A stretch of DNA of 64,000 nucleotides from positions 62,001 through 126,000 of the forward strand of contig NZ_JAJONF010000002.1 in NCBI RefSeq assembly GCF_021462265.1, in the 5' to 3' direction. This stretch comes from Streptomyces shenzhenensis. Lineage in GTDB: Bacteria > Actinomycetota > Actinomycetes > Streptomycetales > Streptomycetaceae. The notes below the pieces were generated by a model that was not told the origin of the DNA, ran no database searches, and was given only the letters and a program-made list of their open reading frames with translations. Below, one piece after another: positions 19,288 through 27,630 of the stretch. Position 1 is the stretch's first letter. Each line of letters opens with the position of its first letter. Made by a program: the position numbers and the translations under genes.

Positions 19288-20538
19288 GTGACCGTGGCGG
19301 ACGGATCCGTGGTCGCGGACGTCGTCGTGGTGGGTGCCGGGGTGGCCGGGCTGGCATGTGCCCGCGACCTCGCCGCCGCCGGGCTCCGCGTGCGGGTGCT
19401 GGAGGCGGGCGACGCGGTGGGCGGGCGGATGCGGACCGACCGCCTGGACGGCTTCACGGTGGACCGCGGCTTCCAGGTCGTCAACCCGGCCTACCCGCAG
19501 TTGCGCCGCCGTCTGCCCGCCCGCTTCCTCGACCCGCGCCCCTTCCTGCCGGGCGTCCTGGTGCACACCGGTGACCGGCGGGTGCTGCTGGCCGACCCGC
19601 GCCGCCGCCCCGACGCGGTGGCGTCGCTGCTGTCCGGGCGGTTCGCCCGGCCGCGCGACCTGGCGGCCCTGGCCGTGCTCGGCGCCCGCGACGCCCTCGC
19701 CCCGGCCCGCATGCTCAAGCAGGCGCCCGAACGCACCACCCGCGCCGCCCTGGCCGACGCCGGCTTCTCCGCTCCGTTCACGGAGGGCTTCTTCCGGCCG
19801 TTCCTCTCCGGCGTCTTCCTGGAGGACTCGCTGGAGACCTCCAGCCGGGTGTTCCACCTGGTGTGGCGCAGCATGCTGCGCGGTGCGCTGTGCCTGCCGG
19901 CCTTCGGGGTGCAGTGCGTCCCGCGCGCCCTGGCCGCGGCCCTGCCCGAGGGCACCGTGCGGCTCGGCACACCCGTGGCCCGGCTCGCCGGCCGGGGGGT
20001 GGTCACGGCAGACGGTACGGAGCTGCCGGCGCGTGCCGTCGTCGTGGCGACCGGGGCCGGCGCCGCCGCGCGGCTGCTGCCCGGCCTGGCCGTCCCCGGC
20101 CACCGCACGGTCACCACGTACTACCACGTCGCCCCGCGCTCCCCACTGGGTTCTCCCGTCCTGCTGGTCGACACCCGCCGCCGCGTACTGAACACCTGTG
20201 TCCTCAGCGACGTCGCGCCCGAGTACGCCCCGCGCGGCAGCGCCCTCGTCGCCACCTCGGTGCTGGGCGGCGGCACCGAGCCGGTGCGGGCGGCCGTGGT
20301 CGCGGCCCTGTCCGAGATGTACGGTGCCGACGCCGGCGCCTGGGACCTGCTGGTCGCGCGCACCGTGGAGAACGCGCTGCCCGCCATGCCGCCGCCCTGG
20401 CCGCTGACCCGGACCTGCCGCACCGGGCCCGGCCGCTACGTCTGCGGGGACCACCGCGGCACGGGTTCCGTCCAGGGCGCGCTGGCCTCCGGCGCGCGGG
20501 CGGCCCGCGAGGTACTGGAGGACTTCGGCGGAAGCTGA
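19288..20538 (+). CDS. FAD-dependent oxidoreductase (amine oxidase / carotenoid desaturase-like)
   Basis: A 416-residue flavoprotein. It starts with a dinucleotide fold 'VVVVGAGVAGLACARDLAAA' (GxGxxG), then 'VLEAGDAVGGRMRT', the second FAD contact of the amine oxidase superfamily. The C-terminal 'GPGRYVCGDHRGTGSVQGAL' closes the FAD site. It resembles protoporphyrinogen oxidase and phytoene desaturase relatives, whose substrates are hydrophobic polyenes or cyclic amines. GTG at 19288 follows an AGGAG site; GTG at 19294 is an alternative. Divergent from the photolyase gene, it may be light-induced with it. No other carotenoid gene is visible. Confidence 0.82.
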   Translation: MTVADGSVVADVVVVGAGVAGLACARDLAAAGLRVRVLEAGDAVGGRMRTDRLDGFTVDRGFQVVNPAYPQLRRRLPARFLDPRPFLPGVLVHTGDRRVLLADPRRRPDAVASLLSGRFARPRDLAALAVLGARDALAPARMLKQAPERTTRAALADAGFSAPFTEGFFRPFLSGVFLEDSLETSSRVFHLVWRSMLRGALCLPAFGVQCVPRALAAALPEGTVRLGTPVARLAGRGVVTADGTELPARAVVVATGAGAAARLLPGLAVPGHRTVTTYYHVAPRSPLGSPVLLVDTRRRVLNTCVLSDVAPEYAPRGSALVATSVLGGGTEPVRAAVVAALSEMYGADAGAWDLLVARTVENALPAMPPPWPLTRTCRTGPGRYVCGDHRGTGSVQGALASGARAAREVLEDFGGS

Positions 20539-20806
20539 GCGCGAAACGCGGCTCTCACCGTATCGCGTGTTCCCTCTCAGTCCCTCGTACCGAATTCCTC
20601 ATGGGTACTTCTGGCTGGCTCCCGGATGAGTTCGGACGACGGCGCACACATCGTGGAGCCCCGCGCATTGTCCGACTGATTTCTCCCGCTCAGGTCTTCC
20701 GTCGGATCGCCGGGAGTCGCTACTGGCATATCCTGTCCGACTGTCCCTGCCCACCTCCTTCGAAGTCTCATCGCCGAGGCTCCGCCGCACGCCGACAAGG
20801 GAACCG

Positions 20807-21730
20807 ATGGACCCCCTCAACGATGTCCTCGCACTTCTGGACATGCGCAGCGCCGACTTCGCGCGCTTGGAAGCGGTAGGTGCGTGGGGGATCTCCTTCG
20901 CCGGATATCGGCACATCAAACTGGGAGCCGTCCTGGAGGGCGCGTGCTGGGTGGAGACCGAAGGAGCCTCGCCCGTCCGAGCGGTGGAAGGCGACTGCTA
21001 TCTGCTGGGCAACGGGCGTCCGTACCGTCTCTCCAGCGATCCCGCGGTCCCGGCACAACCGAGCGGTGACGTCTTCGCCGGCTTCAGGGAAGGCGACACC
21101 GTTCGTGTCGGGCCTTCGGACAGCCTCGTGGACTCGGTTGTCGCCGGTTGCGGGTTTCACCTGGACGCCGCGAACGCGGCGGTCCTCCTCGATGTGCTGC
21201 CGCCACTGGTGCACGTTCCGGCGGAATCGGACCAAGCCGGAGCCATCCGCACCGCGCTGAGCATGCTCCGTCAGGAGACCGCCGTCCCGAAGATCGGCAG
21301 TCTCCTGATCGTCGAACGGCTGGCGCACATCGTTCTCGTTCAGGTGCTGCGCAGTTACGTCGAGGCCCAGGGCCCCACCGGCCGGGCATGGTTGACCGCT
21401 CTGGCCGATCCCGCCATCGGCACCGCGCTCTCCCTCATGCATCAATTCCCCGCCCGCCCGTGGACCGTGCCCGAACTGGCGGCCAGATCAGGTATGTCGC
21501 GATCGCACTTCGCGGCCCGGTTCAGCGACCTCGTCGGCACCCCGCCTCTCGAGTACCTCGCCACCTGGCGGATCCGCTCGGCGGCACGGGAACTGCGCAC
21601 CGGCAACCCCACGGTCGCCGCTCTCGCGGCGCGCTACGGCTACGGTTCGGAAAGCGCCTTCAGCCACGCGTTCAAACGCGTCATCGGCATGGCCCCGGGC
21701 CGTTATCACAGGCAAGCCCGGTTGCCGTGA
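20807..21730 (+). CDS. AraC family regulator with cupin sensor domain
   Basis: A 307-residue regulator. Residues 10-190 form a cupin-like AraC-binding domain ('KLGAVLEGACWVE', 'AVEGDCYLLGNGRPYRL'). Residues 210-305 hold two helix-turn-helices: 'WTVPELAARSGMSRSHFAAR' and 'AALAARYGYGSESAFSHAFK', ending 'GMAPGRYHRQ'. AAGGG precedes the ATG. The quinone oxidoreductase gene follows on the same strand, and this regulator/oxidoreductase pairing is common and suggests a response to electrophiles or oxidants, similar to RclR-type regulators. Confidence 0.87.
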   Translation: MDPLNDVLALLDMRSADFARLEAVGAWGISFAGYRHIKLGAVLEGACWVETEGASPVRAVEGDCYLLGNGRPYRLSSDPAVPAQPSGDVFAGFREGDTVRVGPSDSLVDSVVAGCGFHLDAANAAVLLDVLPPLVHVPAESDQAGAIRTALSMLRQETAVPKIGSLLIVERLAHIVLVQVLRSYVEAQGPTGRAWLTALADPAIGTALSLMHQFPARPWTVPELAARSGMSRSHFAARFSDLVGTPPLEYLATWRIRSAARELRTGNPTVAALAARYGYGSESAFSHAFKRVIGMAPGRYHRQARLP

Positions 21731-21922
21731 CTTCCCGCCCGCGAAGGACTCCCGCGGGCGGGACGGTGAGCGGCGGCAACGATTTTCCTGAACATGCTTG
21801 TTCCTCCGGAATTCGTGTCCGTACGTCCGTATATCTGATTCGGCGGACGGAATCGGTGAGGAAGGTGTCGGCGTCGTGTGATGCTGATGCCGGAAGAACG
21901 AGCAAAAGGGATGATCGCGAAG

Positions 21923-22915
21923 ATGTTTTCTGGTCGAGCATGGCGTCTGGTGAGATTCGGCGCACCGGCGGACTCCGTCGAACTCCAGCGGATGACCTGG
22001 CCCGAGCCCGCACCGGGGCAGGTGCTGATACGCGTGCACGCGGCCGGGGCCGGATATCCGGACGCGATGATGGCCGCAGGTCATTTCCCGCTGATGGGGG
22101 ATCCGCCCTTCGGCCTCGGCGAAGAGGCCGCCGGGGAGGTCGTCGCCGTGCCGTCAGGCTCACGGTTCTCCGTCGGTGACCAAGTGACCGGCATCACCGG
22201 GTTTCTCGACGGCTGGGGAGGATACGCCGAGTACACGTATCTCCGCGAGGAATCCACCATCCGGATCCCAGCGGGGATGACCACCGAGCAGGCGGGCGGA
22301 TTCCCGATCGCGTTCCGCACGGCGTACGCGGGGCTGGTGGACCGAGCGCCGATCGAAGCCGGGGAGGTGCTGCTGGTGCTGGGTGCCGCCGGCAGCAGCG
22401 GCGGTGCCGCTCTGCAGCTCGGCAAAGCGCTCGGGGCGACGGTGATCGCTGTCGCCGGGAGCCAGGAGAAGCTGGACTTCTGCAAGCGCCATGGTGCCGA
22501 CCACGTCCTGAACCACCGGTCCGGTGATCTGCCGGCCCGCGTCGCGGACATCACCGGTGGCCGCGGAGCGGACGTCGTCTTCGACCCGGTGGGCGGCGAG
22601 ACGGCCGCTGCCGCGCTGGCGGCGATCGCGCGCAACGGGCGAGTGGTGCTCATCGGCGTGGCGAGTGGGAAGCCGGTGCCACTGGACTCCATGGACATGC
22701 TGCTCCGCAACTACTCGGCCGTGGGTGTCCTCGCCACCCCTGGCAGCCCGGCAGCGGAAGCAGTCGTCTGGCAGCGTCTGGCGGACCTGGCGGACAGGGG
22801 TGCGCTGAGCACACCGGTGGGCCGCGTGTACGACTTCCGGGAGGTGCCCGAGATGATCTCCCGGCAGACGGCCCCGGCCCCGGGAAAGACCGTCGTGCGG
22901 ATCACCTCGGAGTGA
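21923..22915 (+). CDS. zinc-independent NADPH:quinone oxidoreductase (MDR family)
   Basis: A medium-chain dehydrogenase/reductase of about 330 residues. The GroES-like N-terminal part ('PEPAPGQVLIRVHAAGAGYP', 'GEEAAGEVVAV') leads into the NADPH fold 'VLLVLGAAGSSGGAALQLGK', then 'FDPVGGETAAAALAA'. The catalytic zinc-binding Cys/His set is missing, as in quinone reductases (QorA type). The start is uncertain: ATG 21923 sits 12 bases after AAGGG, while in-frame ATG 21911 has no site. It would reduce quinones or enones in the cytoplasm. It is likely controlled by the AraC gene upstream. Confidence 0.85.
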   Translation: MFSGRAWRLVRFGAPADSVELQRMTWPEPAPGQVLIRVHAAGAGYPDAMMAAGHFPLMGDPPFGLGEEAAGEVVAVPSGSRFSVGDQVTGITGFLDGWGGYAEYTYLREESTIRIPAGMTTEQAGGFPIAFRTAYAGLVDRAPIEAGEVLLVLGAAGSSGGAALQLGKALGATVIAVAGSQEKLDFCKRHGADHVLNHRSGDLPARVADITGGRGADVVFDPVGGETAAAALAAIARNGRVVLIGVASGKPVPLDSMDMLLRNYSAVGVLATPGSPAAEAVVWQRLADLADRGALSTPVGRVYDFREVPEMISRQTAPAPGKTVVRITSE

Positions 22916-23266
22916 CGGCGTCCTGCCCGGCAGGCAGTCGTCGGACGCGCATCGCAGGTGGGGCGGGCGGGTGGCGTCGTTCCGCACTGCCGTGTCCGGC
23001 TCCTGGCGGGCTGCCCGAGCGTGTGCGGACCGCAGGGCGGCCCCTGGTGGATCGCCGCCGGTCGGCCGGTACGCACGCACATGTGGTGCGGACTCCTGAG
23101 CATGTACGGAGCACACGTGGCCCTCTAGCGTGGCCAGTGCTGGAAGGATGCCGCCCCATGTGGCGCAGCATTCGCTTCGTGAAGCCTGCCGGGCGATGAC
23201 TGACGCGGATCCTTTCGGCCGGATTCATGGAATTCGTCAGGTAATAGCGACCCGAGGGGACGACGC
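22916..23266. other. 351-bp intergenic region
   Basis: No gene was recognised. Around 23070-23125 there is a cluster of short palindromic words (CACATGTG, CACGTG) that could hold an operator for the hydrolase gene. Nothing further can be supported. Confidence 0.4.
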
Positions 23267-23959
23267 ATGTCTGCTGACACCTACAGTCAGCCCACCATCC
23301 TGCTGGTACACGGGGCCTGGCACGGTGCCTGGTGCTGGGAGAAGCTGGTCCCCGAACTCGAGTCGCGGGGGTGGGACGTCGCGACGGTCGACCTTCCGAG
23401 CGCGTCGGCACAGGCCGAGCAGACCGCGGGCATGTACGACGACGCTCGCGTCATCCGCGAGACGCTCTCGGCGATCCCCGGGCCCGTGGCCGTTGTCGCG
23501 CACTCCTACGGCGGGATCCCCGCGACGGAGGCGGCCGCCGCCGCGGACAACGTCTCCCACCTGGTGTACCTGGCCGCGTTCCAGTTCGAGGAAGGCGACT
23601 CGCTGGCCGGCCAGTCCGGCGGTGCCCTTCCGGCCGGCGACACCGGCACCCTGCCCCCGGATCCCGGGCACCGGGAGTACTTCTACAACGGGGTGACGGA
23701 CGACGACGCGGCCTGGGCGGCCGAGCGGCTCGTGCCGCAGAGCATCAGGTCGTTCAGCGAGCCGTTGACCGCCACGTCCTGGAAGGACGTGGAATCCCGT
23801 TACATCGTCTGTGAGTCGGACAACGCGATCCCGCCGGCATTCCAGCAGGGAATGGCGGCGCGGGCGGGCAGGACCTATCAGCTGCCGTCGGGGCACTCGG
23901 CGTTCTTGTCGATGCCGGCCGAGCTGGCGGAGACGATCGCTGTCGCGATCCTGGACTGA
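23267..23959 (+). CDS. alpha/beta hydrolase
   Basis: A 230-residue cytoplasmic hydrolase. The oxyanion segment 'ILLVHGAWHGAWCWEKLVPE' is followed by the nucleophile elbow 'VVAHSYGGIPATEAA' (Ser), an acidic residue in 'YIVCESDNAIP' and the catalytic His in 'LPSGHSAFLS'. It is close to small esterases of the salicylate esterase/hydroxynitrile lyase-like group. A GAGGGGA site precedes the ATG. It converges on the pcaJ gene and is adjacent to an aromatic catabolic island, so hydrolysis of an aromatic ester is possible but unproven. Confidence 0.87.
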   Translation: MSADTYSQPTILLVHGAWHGAWCWEKLVPELESRGWDVATVDLPSASAQAEQTAGMYDDARVIRETLSAIPGPVAVVAHSYGGIPATEAAAAADNVSHLVYLAAFQFEEGDSLAGQSGGALPAGDTGTLPPDPGHREYFYNGVTDDDAAWAAERLVPQSIRSFSEPLTATSWKDVESRYIVCESDNAIPPAFQQGMAARAGRTYQLPSGHSAFLSMPAELAETIAVAILD

Positions 23960-23977
23960 ACCGGGGGAACGCCCCCA

Positions 23978-24023
23978 GCCGCCGCACTCGACCGCTTCGT
24001 GGCCGGGGCCGGTGTGCGGCGGC
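23978..24023. terminator. inverted repeat between convergent genes
   Basis: GCCGCCGCAC (23978-23987) pairs perfectly with GTGCGGCGGC (24014-24023). A smaller GGGGG/CCCCC hairpin lies just upstream (23963-23976). It sits between the hydrolase and pcaJ stops and probably ends both transcripts. Confidence 0.55.
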
Positions 24024-24088
24024 GGGGAGGCGTTCCAAGGCCGGGCCGGCCTGTCCGCTGTCGAGCGGGCCGCCGCGGCTCAGGCGGG

Positions 24089-24763
24089 CTACCGAGGCGA
24101 TCCGGTGAGGAGCGGCAGGCCCAGCCGGTCGGCGAGGTCGTGCACCTCGATGCCGAAGGTCTGCCGCACGCTCACACCGTGCTCGGTGATGTCGAACACC
24201 GCCAGGTCCGTGTAGACGCGGTTCACGCAGGCGAGCCCGGTGAGCGGGTAACTGCACTCGGACACCAGCTTGGGCGTTCCGTCCCGGGCGAAAAGGTCCA
24301 TCATCACGAAGACCTGCTTCGCGCCGATCGCCAGATCCATGGCCCCGCCCACCGCCGGGATGGCGTCGGGGGCGCCGGTGTGCCAATTGGCCAGGTCACC
24401 GCGTGCGGAGACCTGGAAGGCGCCGAGCACGCAGATGTCGAGGTGGCCGCCGCGCATCATCGCGAAGGAGTCGGCGTGGTGGAAATAGGCGGCACCGGGC
24501 AGTTCGGTGACGGGGACCTTGCCGGCGTTGGTCAGGTCCGGGTCGATCTCGTCCCCGTGGGCGGCGGGTCCCATGTTGAGCATGCCGTTCTCGGTGTGCA
24601 GAACGACGCCGGCGGTGGGGGAGAGATGGTCGGCGACCAGGGTCGGCTGGCCGATACCGAGGTTGACGTAGGAGCCGTGCGGGATGTCGCGAGCGATCAG
24701 CGCGGCGATGTCGTGCTTGCTCAGCGGGCCCTGCCCAGGTGCCCGGGAAGATGTGTGGCTCAT
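24089..24763 (-). CDS. pcaJ: 3-oxoadipate CoA-transferase subunit B
   Basis: This 224-residue beta subunit transfers CoA from succinyl-CoA to 3-oxoadipate in the beta-ketoadipate pathway, in the cytoplasm as a heteromer with PcaI. 'VNLGIGQPTLVADHL' and 'VVLHTENGMLNMGP' are the family signatures; the Glu in HTENG (residue 58) is the expected CoA-thioester-forming residue. The ATG overlaps the stop of the A subunit (ATGA), implying translational coupling. It is the last gene of a three-gene operon with the thiolase first. Acetoacetate-type transferases are related, but the thiolase and hydroxyquinol neighbours favour 3-oxoadipate. Confidence 0.9.
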   Translation of the reverse strand: MSHTSSRAPGQGPLSKHDIAALIARDIPHGSYVNLGIGQPTLVADHLSPTAGVVLHTENGMLNMGPAAHGDEIDPDLTNAGKVPVTELPGAAYFHHADSFAMMRGGHLDICVLGAFQVSARGDLANWHTGAPDAIPAVGGAMDLAIGAKQVFVMMDLFARDGTPKLVSECSYPLTGLACVNRVYTDLAVFDITEHGVSVRQTFGIEVHDLADRLGLPLLTGSPR

Positions 24764-25431
24764 GCGTGATCAGCCACCTTGACCACACGGTCGACGTAGA
24801 TGCCCGGCGTCACGACGGTCTCCGGGTCGATCGCGCCGGTCTCGACGGTCTCGCGGACCTGGACGACCACGGTGGTGGCCGCGGTGGCCATCACGGGCCC
24901 GAAGTTCCGGGCGGTCTTGCGGTAGACCAGGTTGCCCATTCCGTCGGCCCGGTGGGCGCTGATCAGTGCGACGTCTCCGTTGATGGGGTACTCCAGTACG
25001 TGAAGGCGGCCGTTGATCTCGCGTGTCTCCTTGCCCTCGGCGAGCAGGGTGCCGGCGCCGGTGGGGCAGAAGAACGCGCCGATACCGGCTCCGGCCGCCC
25101 TGAGCCGTTCCGCGAGGGTGCCCTGCGGAACGACCTCGAGTTCGACCTTTCCGGCCCGGTACAGACCGTCGAACACCCACGAGTCGGCCTGGCGGGGGAA
25201 GGAACAGATCACCTTGCGGACCCGCCCCTCGGCAAGCAGCGCGGCGAGGCCGGTGTCGCCGTTGCCGGCGTTGTTGGAGACGACGGTGAGGTCCTTGGCG
25301 CCCTGCCGGATCAGGGCGTCTATCAGTGCCACGGGCATACCGGCCATGCCGAAGCCCCCGACGAGCACAGTCGAGCCGTCGCGGACACCCGCGACCGCGT
25401 CGTCGGCGTCGGCGCACAGCCGCGCGGTCAT
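24760..25431 (-). CDS. pcaI: 3-oxoadipate CoA-transferase subunit A
   Basis: This 223-residue alpha subunit partners PcaJ. The glycine-rich 'GSTVLVGGFGMAGMPVALID' near the N-terminus and 'DLTVVSNNAGNGDTGLAALL' are hallmark CoA-transferase I segments; 'ADGMGNLVYRKTARNF' follows near residue 175. The ATG at 25431 overlaps the stop of the thiolase gene (ATGA), and its own stop overlaps pcaJ, so the three genes are tightly coupled. It supplies the substrate-binding half of the enzyme. Confidence 0.9.
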   Translation of the reverse strand: MTARLCADADDAVAGVRDGSTVLVGGFGMAGMPVALIDALIRQGAKDLTVVSNNAGNGDTGLAALLAEGRVRKVICSFPRQADSWVFDGLYRAGKVELEVVPQGTLAERLRAAGAGIGAFFCPTGAGTLLAEGKETREINGRLHVLEYPINGDVALISAHRADGMGNLVYRKTARNFGPVMATAATTVVVQVRETVETGAIDPETVVTPGIYVDRVVKVADHA

Positions 25432-26630
25432 CGGCTGCTCCCGGCGACGTTCTCCAGCACGACGGCCAGCGCCTGGCCGACGCCGATGCAGACGGCCGCG
25501 ACCCCCCACCGCTGCCCGGATTCCTGCAGACGGCGGGCGAGAGTCCCCAGCAGCCTGCCTCCGGACGCGCCCAGGGGGTGGCCGAGGGCGATGGCTCCGC
25601 CCTTCGTGTTGACGATCTGCGGATCGACGTCCCAGGCGTCGATGCACGCGAGCGCCTGGACGGCGAAGGCCTCGTTGAGTTCGACGGCGGCGACGTCGGA
25701 CCAGGAGACGCCGGCACGCTTGAGTGCCCTGTTCGCCGCCTCGACGGGGGCGAAGCCGAACATCTGCGGGTCCAGCGCGGACACGCCGCGGCCCGCGACG
25801 CGGGCGAGGGGAGCGCTGCCGATGCGGTCCGCGGCGGAGTCCGAGCCGAGCAGCACCGCCGAGGCGCCGTCGCTCAGCGGAGAGGCGTTGCCCGCGGTGA
25901 TGACGCCGTCGGTGCGGAAGGACGGCTTGAGCGCGGCGAGCTTCTCCGTGGAGGACCCCGGCCGGATTCCCTCGTCCCGCTGCAGAACGGTGCCGTCCGC
26001 GTGGGTGACGGGGACGACCAGGCCGTCGTAGAAACCCTCGTTCCAGGCCTCGTCGGCGAGACGGTGGGAGCGGACGGCGAACTCGTCCTGGCGCTCGCGG
26101 GAGATCGCGAAACGGTCGGCCAGCTGCTCGTTGGCCTCGCCCAGGGAGACCGTCCACTCCTTGGGCATGCGCTCGTTGACCAGGCGCCATCCGAGCGTCG
26201 TGGACACCGCGGCCGTGTCCCCGGCCGGGAAGGCGCGCTCGGGCTTGGGCAGCACCCAGGGCGCCCGGGTCATCGACTCGACGCCGCCGGTGAGGACGAT
26301 GTCCATGTCGCCGCTCTCGATGGCGCGCGAGGCGATGAGGGCGGCGTCCAGGGACGATCCGCACAGGCGGTTGACGGTCGTGGCGGGCACCGAGGTGGGA
26401 AGTCCCGCGAGCAGGGTGGCCATCCTGCCGACATTGCGGTTGTCCTCGCCGGCGCCGTTGGCGTTGCCCCAGACGACGTCGTCGATCTCCGCCGGATCCA
26501 GGTCCGGCACGGTGGCCAGCGTTCCGCTGATGATGTGGGCCGCGAGGTCGTCGGGCCGGACCCGGGCGAGCGCGCCCGAGAACCGTCCGAAGGGAGTCCG
26601 GGCCGCCGAATAGAGGTAACTGTCGCTCAC
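25428..26630 (-). CDS. pcaF: 3-oxoadipyl-CoA thiolase
   Basis: A 400-residue thiolase that cleaves 3-oxoadipyl-CoA to succinyl-CoA and acetyl-CoA. The active-site Cys is residue 90 in 'TTVNRLCGSSLDA', His is about 351 in '[15 protein letters not shown]', and the second Cys is about 381 in 'AVCIGVGQA'. 'AVELNEAFAVQALAC' is also intact. GTG start with AAGGTGA upstream. It is the first gene of the pcaFIJ operon and faces a LysR gene across an 83-base intergenic region containing an LTTR-type box. A frame-broken copy of a similar thiolase lies near 56.5 kb. Confidence 0.9.
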   Translation of the reverse strand: MSDSYLYSAARTPFGRFSGALARVRPDDLAAHIISGTLATVPDLDPAEIDDVVWGNANGAGEDNRNVGRMATLLAGLPTSVPATTVNRLCGSSLDAALIASRAIESGDMDIVLTGGVESMTRAPWVLPKPERAFPAGDTAAVSTTLGWRLVNERMPKEWTVSLGEANEQLADRFAISRERQDEFAVRSHRLADEAWNEGFYDGLVVPVTHADGTVLQRDEGIRPGSSTEKLAALKPSFRTDGVITAGNASPLSDGASAVLLGSDSAADRIGSAPLARVAGRGVSALDPQMFGFAPVEAANRALKRAGVSWSDVAAVELNEAFAVQALACIDAWDVDPQIVNTKGGAIALGHPLGASGGRLLGTLARRLQESGQRWGVAAVCIGVGQALAVVLENVAGSSR

Positions 26631-26687
26631 ATCGTCACCTTATGAGCCCATCCGACAGCCAGTCCAAGACCTAATGACGATCGTTTG

Positions 26688-26702
26688 ATAACGGTGGCTT
26701 AT
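26688..26702. promoter_or_regulatory. LysR-type operator ATAA-N7-TTAT
   Basis: ATAACGGTGGCTTAT is a perfect four-base inverted repeat with a seven-base spacer, in the divergent region between the thiolase operon and the LysR gene. It ends 11 bases before the LysR ATG. The form matches the T-N11-A LTTR box and resembles CatM/BenM (ATAC-N7-GTAT) and PcaQ sites. Confidence 0.6.
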
Positions 26703-26713
26703 AAAATGAGCTG

Positions 26714-27601
26714 ATGATGGAGCTACGGCAGATCCGCTACTTCCTGGCACTGGCAGAGGAATGCCACTTCGGCCGTGCGGCCGCCCGCCTGCACGTGGCG
26801 CAGCCCGCGCTCTCGCAGCAGATCAAACAGCTGGAGAAGGACCTGGGTGTCGCGCTTTTCGTCCGCTCCACCCGGCACGTGGCACTCACCGAGGCGGGCC
26901 GGCACCTCGTCGAGCACGCGCGCCTCCTGACCACCGAGGAGGAACGGGCCCGACGGCACATGACGGAACTGGCCACCGGCCGCGCGGGCCGCGTCTCCAT
27001 CGGCTTCATCGGCACGGCCACCTACGACCTGCTGCCGCGGGTCGCACGTACGGTACACGCCCGACTACCGGGGATCACCATGGACCTCCGGGGCGAACTC
27101 CTCACCCCCGACCTGGTCGAAGGCCTGAGCGCCGGCACCTACGACCTTGCCGTCCTGCGCGGCACGGCCGGCCACGAGGACATCCGCACCACGCTGCTGC
27201 GCTCCGAATCGCTGGTGGCCGTGCTGCCTTCCCACCATCGGCTCGCGGACCGACGAAGCATCTCGCTGAAAGCCCTGGCCGGCGAACCCTTCGTCATCCA
27301 CCCCGCTCGCTCCTCCATGTACGACCGGGTCCTGGCCGCGTGCCGGCGTGCCGGATTCCAGCCCTCCTCGCTGATGGAAGTCGGCGAGACGGCCACCCTG
27401 GTCGTCTTCGTGGCAGCGGGACACGGCGTCGCCCTCGTCCCCGCGTCGGTCCAGAGCCTCAGCCTCGGCAGCGTGGCCTACGTGCCGATCACCGAGGACG
27501 AATCCGTCGACCTGGTGCTCGCCGGCCGCGCCCGGGGCAGCACCCCCGCAGTCGAGCAGGTCTCCGCCGTGATCGAACGATGCGCCCACGACCCGGAGTA
27601 A
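26714..27601 (+). CDS. LysR family transcriptional regulator of the pca operon
   Basis: A 295-residue regulator. The N-terminal winged helix is 'ELRQIRYFLALAEECHFGRA' then 'VAQPALSQQIKQLEKDLGV'. The effector domain spans about 90-295 ('VSIGFIGTATYDLLPRVAR', 'SLVAVLPSHHRLADR', 'GETATLVVFVAAGHGVALVP'). LTTRs of this CatR/BenM-like type bind pathway intermediates such as muconate or 3-oxoadipate derivatives. It is divergent from pcaF with a shared operator, so control of pcaFIJ is likely. ATG 26714 or 26717 are both possible. Confidence 0.88.
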   Translation: MMELRQIRYFLALAEECHFGRAAARLHVAQPALSQQIKQLEKDLGVALFVRSTRHVALTEAGRHLVEHARLLTTEEERARRHMTELATGRAGRVSIGFIGTATYDLLPRVARTVHARLPGITMDLRGELLTPDLVEGLSAGTYDLAVLRGTAGHEDIRTTLLRSESLVAVLPSHHRLADRRSISLKALAGEPFVIHPARSSMYDRVLAACRRAGFQPSSLMEVGETATLVVFVAAGHGVALVPASVQSLSLGSVAYVPITEDESVDLVLAGRARGSTPAVEQVSAVIERCAHDPE

Positions 27602-27630
27602 TCCGAGCGCCCGATGCCTACCCTGGGGGG

